This document shows, one piece after another, positions 7,529-12,014 of a DNA stretch of 12,014 nucleotides. The stretch comes from Candidatus Omnitrophota bacterium. GTDB taxonomy: Bacteria; Hinthialibacterota; Hinthialibacteria; Hinthialibacterales; JAKPRU01. A program made the translations under genes and the position numbers. The stretch lies in NCBI GenBank assembly GCA_029557025.1, contig JAKPRU010000963.1, forward strand, positions 1 through 12,014, read 5' to 3'. Below the pieces are notes generated by a model. That model had not been told where the DNA came from and searched no databases. It saw only the letters and a list, made by a program, of their open reading frames with translations. Each line of letters opens with the position of its first letter. Position 1 is the stretch's first letter.

Positions 7529-8790
7529 TGCTGGACCACACTGGCCTCCGGGGTTGGAACCGGCGTCGGAAATCGATCGGAATAAATAACTACTTTTTGC
7601 TCCTCGAGCATTGTTTTCATCAGTTGCTGCATCTGTTCCTCTTCCTTCATCCGGCGAAGCGCGAATTCCACCTGCTTTCGTACCTCGTCTAACGGTTTGT
7701 AGCGTTCCGGGGTCTTGCCGGTCACCGCGAAAATATGGACACCCTTTGCCGAACGGATCGGACCGGTTGCGTCACCTACCTCCAGGGCGCTTACCGCCTT
7801 CGCAATCTCCGGCTCGCTGCCGATCTGGGGAATGATCGAGCTCCCCTCACGCAAACTCCCCAATTCCCCCCCTTTCTCCCGGGTCAAGGCATCCGTCGAA
7901 CATTCTTTTGCCAGATCACTGAATTTCTCGCCTGCCTCGATCCGTTTCAGAATGTCCACCGCCTGATCTTCTGCCGAAAGCTGAATATGCGCAACTTGAA
8001 TCGTCGCCGGGTCCTTGTACTCATCGCGATGGGCTTCGTAATACAGATTGTAGTCGCTCTCATCCAACTTCACCCGGCTCGATATTTCGTCCTCATACAC
8101 CTTTTGAATAATGAGCTGGCGCTCCATGTCGCGGAGTTGTTTCTGAACGTCCACATTCCTTTCATAACCTTTTCTCGCGCCCATGTCATACAGAAGTTCA
8201 CGCATGACAAATTGCTCAAGGAGTTCCCGTTTCTTTGCGGGGTCCTCATATTGAGACCGGATCTGTGGCGGCATTTTATCCAGTTCCCGGTCGAGCTCGC
8301 TCATCGTAATGGTTCTCTCGCCGATTTTGGCGACAACAGGCCCGGTTGGCGATGCATCTTCCCGGCCGGCATTAACATCCGCGAGAGACCGCATTTGCCG
8401 CTTCGCATCGGAACTGCGATTCAGGTTCTCCAGGCATGTAACGATATGCCGCTGCGCATCCTTCGCGATCTCGGCTTGGGGATAAAGTTCCTTTACACTG
8501 ATGAATGTAGCCAGCGCCGATTCATAGTCGCGTAGCTTCTCCTCGTAAATGGATCCGATCTTGTACAAGATATTGGCTCTCGCGCCGCTCGGAATGTCCG
8601 CGGCGTTAAGGTAAGACCTGTATGTGTCTATCGCCGCCTGGTACAATTCCTGCTGTTCCAGAACCGCCGCTAATTGTCGCAGCGGCTCCACCGCGACCTT
8701 CGGGGTACTCTCCGGAATGAAAAGAACCAATAGAGACAAATTGGCAATCAACAGTACGATGACTGCCGTTGGAAAGAATACGCCTTTCAT
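7525..8790 (-). CDS. TPR-containing parvulin-type (PpiC/SurA-like) peptidyl-prolyl isomerase
   Basis: Protein of 421 aa. An N-terminal membrane anchor or uncleaved signal sits at about 5-25. TPR-like helices run from about 36 to 125 (AAIDTYRSYLNAA, KIGSIYEEKLRDYESALATF). A SurA-N-like helical chaperone part (about 152-250) begins VVAKIGERTITMSELDREL. The parvulin domain (about 262-357) has IQVAHIQL, FSDLAKECSTD, KGGELGSL and GPIRSAKGVHIF. Residues 358-399 form a charged helix and the tail is Pro-rich (PTPVPTPE). It probably faces the periplasm and helps fold exported proteins. The frame is open to a TTG at 8805, but the ATG at 8790 has GAGGT 8 nt upstream and is preferred. The gene starts 25 nt after DUF58 and overlaps the next gene by 4 nt. 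A PPIase inside a bat operon is unusual. Confidence 0.9.
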   Translation of the reverse strand: MKGVFFPTAVIVLLIANLSLLVLFIPESTPKVAVEPLRQLAAVLEQQELYQAAIDTYRSYLNAADIPSGARANILYKIGSIYEEKLRDYESALATFISVKELYPQAEIAKDAQRHIVTCLENLNRSSDAKRQMRSLADVNAGREDASPTGPVVAKIGERTITMSELDRELDKMPPQIRSQYEDPAKKRELLEQFVMRELLYDMGARKGYERNVDVQKQLRDMERQLIIQKVYEDEISSRVKLDESDYNLYYEAHRDEYKDPATIQVAHIQLSAEDQAVDILKRIEAGEKFSDLAKECSTDALTREKGGELGSLREGSSIIPQIGSEPEIAKAVSALEVGDATGPIRSAKGVHIFAVTGKTPERYKPLDEVRKQVEFALRRMKEEEQMQQLMKTMLEEQKVVIYSDRFPTPVPTPEASVVQQ

Positions 8791-8798
8791 GACTGCAT

Positions 8799-8803
8799 AC
8801 CTC
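8799..8803 (-). promoter_or_regulatory. Ribosome binding site deciding the PPIase start
   Basis: Minus-strand GAGGT lies 8 nt before the ATG at 8790-8788. It overlaps the alternative TTG start codon at 8805-8803, which argues for the ATG as the true start. Confidence 0.6.
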
Positions 8804-8815
8804 AATCCATCCTGC

Positions 8816-9691
8816 CTATAAGCGACTCGCGCGCTTATTGAAAAATTGGATCAGTGGGTCGATGTACGGCTGGTCGGTCCTCACCGGAATATGATCGATC
8901 TGTAAACGACGGAAATTCCGCTGCAAATCGTTTTGCATCGAGGCATTCCGCTCGGCAAAACGACGGCGGAGCTCCCAGTCATACGTGTCGATTAGCACAA
9001 CCTCGCCGGTCTCTGCATCCTGTAACTCGAGAAAGCCGACAGGCGGCAAGTCGAGTTCCCGGGGATCGGTAATTCCAATGGTAATCAAATCGTGTTTCTG
9101 GTTGATAATCCGCAGCGGGGCCTCATAATCGGAACCCAGAAAGTCGGAAATAACAAATACTACGGACCTCCGATTCAATACCCGTGCAAGAAATTCGAGC
9201 GCCGTCCGGAGATCCGTTCCGCTTCCTTCGGGGCGGGCATAGAGCAATTCACGGATCAACCGGAGAACATGCTTCTTTCCCTTTTTCGGAGGAATAAAAT
9301 TCTCGATCCGATTGGTAAACTCAATCAGCCCGACACAGTCATTGTTCTTAATCGCGGAGAAGGCCAAAACCGCAGACAGTTCGACGCCCAAATCCGCTTT
9401 CATCTGCTCCGCGGTGCCGAATGCGCCGGAGGACGACACATCTACCGCCAGCATAACCGTCAGTTCGCGCTCTTCCCGAAAGCGTTTCACAAACGGGTGT
9501 CCCATGCGGGCCGTGACATTCCAGTCGATCGACCGAACGTCATCACCCAACTGGTACTCCCGGACTTCCTCAAACTCCATCCCCCGGCCCTTGAAAACGG
9601 AATGATACTCGCCTGCAAACACATCGTTTACCAGACGATTCGTCCGGATCTCGATTCGTCGAATCTTCTTGATTAAATCACGCGGTATCAT
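8816..9691 (-). CDS. DUF58-family protein (VWA-like, MoxR partner)
   Basis: Protein of 291 aa, the usual length, with no membrane segment, so cytoplasmic. The family signature FKGRGMEFEEVREYQLGDD plus VRSIDWNVTAR spans residues 33-62. A VWA-like fold follows with complete metal-site residues: DVSSS (Asp84, Ser86, Ser88), Thr159 in GSGTDLRTAL, and Asp183 in VISDFLG. DUF58 genes almost always sit next to moxR; the exact role is unknown. Here one gene separates it from moxR. Its ATG lies inside the 3' end of the glycosyltransferase gene (14-nt overlap), with an AAGGA ribosome site close in front. Confidence 0.94.
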   Translation of the reverse strand: MIPRDLIKKIRRIEIRTNRLVNDVFAGEYHSVFKGRGMEFEEVREYQLGDDVRSIDWNVTARMGHPFVKRFREERELTVMLAVDVSSSGAFGTAEQMKADLGVELSAVLAFSAIKNNDCVGLIEFTNRIENFIPPKKGKKHVLRLIRELLYARPEGSGTDLRTALEFLARVLNRRSVVFVISDFLGSDYEAPLRIINQKHDLITIGITDPRELDLPPVGFLELQDAETGEVVLIDTYDWELRRRFAERNASMQNDLQRNFRRLQIDHIPVRTDQPYIDPLIQFFNKRASRL

Positions 9692-10592
9692 TTTTCCTTG
9701 TAAGACGTTCCCGGAGCGTCTGAATCTCCTGCTGTTGACGCCGGATTACCTGCCCTGCCTCCGTAAGACGGGCTTCCGCCTGCCGCAGCTGCCAGGTCAC
9801 TTCCTGTATTTTCTTATCTTTTCCGCGCATCTCCCGTTTCAGCGCAAAAGTGGATTTGAATACCTCATCGAAAATGGCATTTCGTTCGTCCTTGTAACGT
9901 TCCCGGATCATCTTCTCCGCTTCAGGATATCGTTCCCGTTCGACCATATTCGAGTTGTCGTCCCATCGCCGATATTCCCCGGTAATCTTCGCTATGTGGA
10001 GAAAATCATATTTCCGCGACAATCGAATCAAAAAATCCCAGTCTTCGAACACCGTGAATGTCTCATCGAACAACCCGACATCCTCAAAGCAGTCGCGGCG
10101 AATTAAAAGGCAATTTACCGGAATGTAGTTGCCGAGGAGAAAGTTATTCCGCTCGAACTCGAACGAGTAGGTTAAATGCTCGAGTACTCGTTTCCACTCA
10201 CCGGTTTCGGCGTCCTTCTCAAACGTTACATTCTTGACATCGGAATAGACAACGGGAAGATCGCGCTCCAGGGCGACCGGGACGAGCGTTTCCAGAAAAT
10301 TCTCATAGACAATATCATCGTCATCCAGAAAACCGATGTACCGGCCGCGCGCTCCTGTAATTCCCGTGTTCAGGGCGGCGGTGCGACCGCGATTTGTCTC
10401 ATGGCAGAGGTAGCGACAGGCAAGACGACCTGCGAAGGAGGCGAGGATGCTCTGGACATCGACGCCCGCATCGTTGACTACAATGGCCTCCAGATCCCGG
10501 TATGTCTGCCGCGCCAGACTGTCGAGGCAAACCGCGAGTCGTTCGGGCCGGTTGTAGGTGCGGACAATAATCGAGACAACTGGATCCGACAT
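9678..10592 (-). CDS. Family 2 (GT-A) glycosyltransferase with C-terminal coiled coil
   Basis: Protein of 304 aa. The GT-A nucleotide-sugar fold begins VSIIVRTYNRPERL (6-19). The acidic metal/UDP-binding motif is FLDDDD (88-93), the acceptor-side segment is NYIPVNCLLIRRDCFEDVGL (155-174), and the likely catalytic acid/base motif is EDWDFLIRL (183-191). No membrane helix is visible. Residues about 250-300 look like a coiled coil rich in Gln, Arg and Glu (QQQEIQTLRERL). The enzyme should transfer a sugar from a nucleotide donor; the acceptor is unknown. It starts 9 nt after moxR, with its GAGGTG ribosome site overlapping the moxR stop, and runs 14 nt into DUF58, so it is a real operon member. 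A glycosyltransferase between moxR and DUF58 is unexpected. The class is certain, the substrate is not. Confidence 0.93.
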   Translation of the reverse strand: MSDPVVSIIVRTYNRPERLAVCLDSLARQTYRDLEAIVVNDAGVDVQSILASFAGRLACRYLCHETNRGRTAALNTGITGARGRYIGFLDDDDIVYENFLETLVPVALERDLPVVYSDVKNVTFEKDAETGEWKRVLEHLTYSFEFERNNFLLGNYIPVNCLLIRRDCFEDVGLFDETFTVFEDWDFLIRLSRKYDFLHIAKITGEYRRWDDNSNMVERERYPEAEKMIRERYKDERNAIFDEVFKSTFALKREMRGKDKKIQEVTWQLRQAEARLTEAGQVIRRQQQEIQTLRERLTRKNDTA

Positions 10593-10601
10593 CGGAACAC
10601 C

Positions 10602-11594
10602 TCACGGCACTTCGATATGATCGAAAATTCGCTGCACGATCTGTTCCGACGCAACCTCTTCGGCTTCCGCTTCGTAGGAAGGAATCAGGCGATGCCGCAG
10701 CACGTTCATTCCCACAGACTTGACATCTTCCGGCGTTACATACCCTCGTCCGCGAATAAACGCATGAGCGCGGGCCGCCTGCGTCAGGCTCAGCGTGGCG
10801 CGTGGCGAGGCGCCGTATTCGATCAGTTCCTCCAGGTCCAGCCCGTAGATTTTCGGTTCACGCGTGGCAAATACAATATCGATTACATAATCCCGAACTC
10901 GATCGTCCACATAGACCAGTTGAACAGTTTTCTGGGCGCGAAGGATTTCTTCCGGCGTGACAACCGGCGTGACCGTGGGAAGATCCGGCACAGTCATGCG
11001 GTCAAGGATGAGTCGTTCTTCCACCTTGGTGGGATAATCCACTTTCAGTTTGAGCATGAATCGGTCCACTTGGGCCTCCGGCAGCGGATAAGTCCCCTCC
11101 TGCTCGATGGGGTTCTGGGTGGCCAGCACCAGAAACGGACTCGGCAACGGATAAGTTCGGTCGCCGATTGTCACCTGGCGTTCCTGCATCGCCTCCAGCA
11201 ACGCACTCTGGACTTTGGCGGGGGCACGGTTGATCTCATCCGCCAGAACAATGTTCGTGAAAATCGGACCTTTCTTCGGAGTGAATTCCCCGGTGTGCTG
11301 CTGGTAAATCATGGTCCCGATCAGGTCGGCGGGAAGAAGATCCGGTGTGAACTGAAGGCGTTTGAAATCGGCCTGGATCGTGTCCGCAAGTGTCTTCACA
11401 GCCAGCGTTTTCGCAAGTCCGGGAACCCCTTCCAGCAGTACATGCCCGTTGCACAACAACCCGACCAGCAGCCCTTCGATCATATCGGCCTGGCCCACGA
11501 TCACCTTTTCCACCTGCGCCATCAGGCGGGATACGAATTCACTTTCCTGCGCGATTCTTTCGGTCACTGCACGAATATCCGCATGTATTTCCAT
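10602..11594 (-). CDS. moxR: MoxR-family AAA+ ATPase
   Basis: Protein of 330 aa, typical for the family. Walker A is GVPGLAKT (56-63), Walker B is IVLADE (115-120, Asp119 and Glu120), sensor 1 is around Asn161 in ATQNPIEQEGTYPLPEAQ, the DRF motif is 177-179, and the sensor 2 Arg265 is in GASPRAT. MoxR proteins are cytosolic chaperone-like ATPases thought to mature VWA-domain partners, of which three are encoded downstream. The frame is open to an ATG at 11618, but the ATG at 11594 has a strong GAGGAG 9 nt upstream while the distal one has no ribosome site, so the shorter form is chosen. It lies 39 nt after the BatD-like gene, so moxR is not the first gene of the run. Confidence 0.96.
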   Translation of the reverse strand: MEIHADIRAVTERIAQESEFVSRLMAQVEKVIVGQADMIEGLLVGLLCNGHVLLEGVPGLAKTLAVKTLADTIQADFKRLQFTPDLLPADLIGTMIYQQHTGEFTPKKGPIFTNIVLADEINRAPAKVQSALLEAMQERQVTIGDRTYPLPSPFLVLATQNPIEQEGTYPLPEAQVDRFMLKLKVDYPTKVEERLILDRMTVPDLPTVTPVVTPEEILRAQKTVQLVYVDDRVRDYVIDIVFATREPKIYGLDLEELIEYGASPRATLSLTQAARAHAFIRGRGYVTPEDVKSVGMNVLRHRLIPSYEAEAEEVASEQIVQRIFDHIEVP

Positions 11595-11603
11595 CGATAC
11601 CGT

Positions 11604-11609
11604 CTCCTC
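11604..11609 (-). promoter_or_regulatory. Ribosome binding site deciding the moxR start
   Basis: Minus-strand GAGGAG lies 9 nt before the ATG at 11594. It would fall inside the coding region if the upstream ATG at 11618 were used, which argues for the later start. Confidence 0.65.
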
Positions 11610-11633
11610 ATATTCCATACATGGATGGGGTCA

Positions 11634-12014
11634 TCATGATTGCCGGGACGTGTCTCGAACGGCGAGGAGGCGTTTCGCATCCTCCCAGATTCGATCCAGC
11701 TCTTCCCGGGAGGGTGTGCCTGGCGAGTATTTCCCTTCGGCACACCTCGTAAAGAACGAATCAACCAGCCGTCGGGTATCGCTATCCGTATCCGGCGGCA
11801 GATCCTTGGACGAGGTCAATCGCCCCTTGTGATAAGAGTATCGTTTCGCCAATTCCTCGCCCACAATTCGCTCAAGCGTGCCGTAATACTGCCCCGGATC
11901 CCCCTCCATACGCCATCGGCGTGCCTGCGCAAGAAGATCCTCAACCGGAGATGACGCGGGAGGTCGCGTAACAAGAGGCTCCGCATGTTTCCTCCGACGA
12001 CAGGCCATCAACCG
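11634..12014 (-). CDS. C-terminal end of a probable BatD-like membrane protein (5' end outside window)
   Basis: The last 126 residues are visible and the frame is open to the edge. The segment begins with a basic stretch (ACRRRKHAE) like the stop-transfer sequence after a membrane helix. A helical domain with DLLAQARRWRMEGD, YYGTLERIVGEELAKRY and REELDRIWEDAKRLL follows. This order and spacing match the cytoplasmic tails of batD and the DUF4381-type gene in this window. An ATG at 12008 could in principle start a 124-aa soluble protein, but it would begin in the basic stretch and no ribosome site is visible before the edge. The gene ends 39 nt before moxR on the same strand and so probably belongs to the operon. 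The BatD-like assignment is inferred from domain pattern. Confidence 0.6.
   Translation of the reverse strand, partial: RLMACRRRKHAEPLVTRPPASSPVEDLLAQARRWRMEGDPGQYYGTLERIVGEELAKRYSYHKGRLTSSKDLPPDTDSDTRRLVDSFFTRCAEGKYSPGTPSREELDRIWEDAKRLLAVRDTSRQS

Noticed and set aside
7735..8535. 266-codon plus-strand open frame opposite the PPIase gene
   Set aside because: No recognisable motif, and the opposite strand carries a clear PpiC domain protein.
11614..11625. Short perfect inverted repeat TCCAT-AC-ATGGA between the BatD-like gene and moxR
   Set aside because: Five-base arms are expected by chance at this scale, and no promoter accompanies it.
10176..11639. 487-codon plus-strand open frame opposite the glycosyltransferase and moxR
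   Set aside because: Its product is Arg/His/Gln-rich and shows no domain. It is fully antisense to two genes with intact motifs and good ribosome sites, so it is a shadow frame.

Overview
The window is one long minus-strand gene run with no real gene on the plus strand. Read 5'->3' on the minus strand (high to low coordinates) the order is: C-terminal end of a BatD-like protein (cut by the window edge) - moxR AAA+ ATPase - family 2 glycosyltransferase with a coiled-coil tail - DUF58 - TPR/parvulin peptidyl-prolyl isomerase - small BatD-like (DUF4381-type) membrane protein - batA - batB - batC - batD - batE - groEL (cut by the other edge). This is an extended MoxR/Bat ('Bacteroides aerotolerance') operon. 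It carries two unusual inserted genes and has a chaperonin gene directly downstream.

Gene spacing is very tight. Several junctions overlap by 1, 4 or 14 nt (TAATG or ATGA type) and most others are 3-39 nt apart. The only larger gap is 81 nt, before groEL. No stretch above 300 bases lacks a gene. No tRNA, rRNA, IS, CRISPR or convincing promoter or terminator was seen, so the operon promoter probably lies upstream of the right-hand edge.

How the genes may work together (family knowledge plus inference): MoxR ATPases are chaperone-like and are typically encoded with VWA-domain proteins. Here three proteins (DUF58, BatA, BatB) keep all the MIDAS metal-site residues. BatA and BatB are inner-membrane proteins. 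BatC and BatE bring TPR repeats, and BatE also an SH3b domain. BatD and the two BatD-like proteins pair an extracytoplasmic beta-rich part with a cytoplasmic helical tail facing MoxR and DUF58. The parvulin adds an envelope foldase and GroEL a cytosolic one, so the locus looks like an envelope-stress or complex-assembly module. The substrate is unknown.

Organism: signal peptides, periplasmic-type PPIase, Bat proteins and GroEL sequence fit a diderm, Gram-negative-type bacterium of moderate GC content. The full BatA-E set is typical of Bacteroidetes, PVC-group and related or uncultivated phyla. I cannot assign a phylum from the sequence alone; a PVC/FCB-like lineage is a low-confidence guess.
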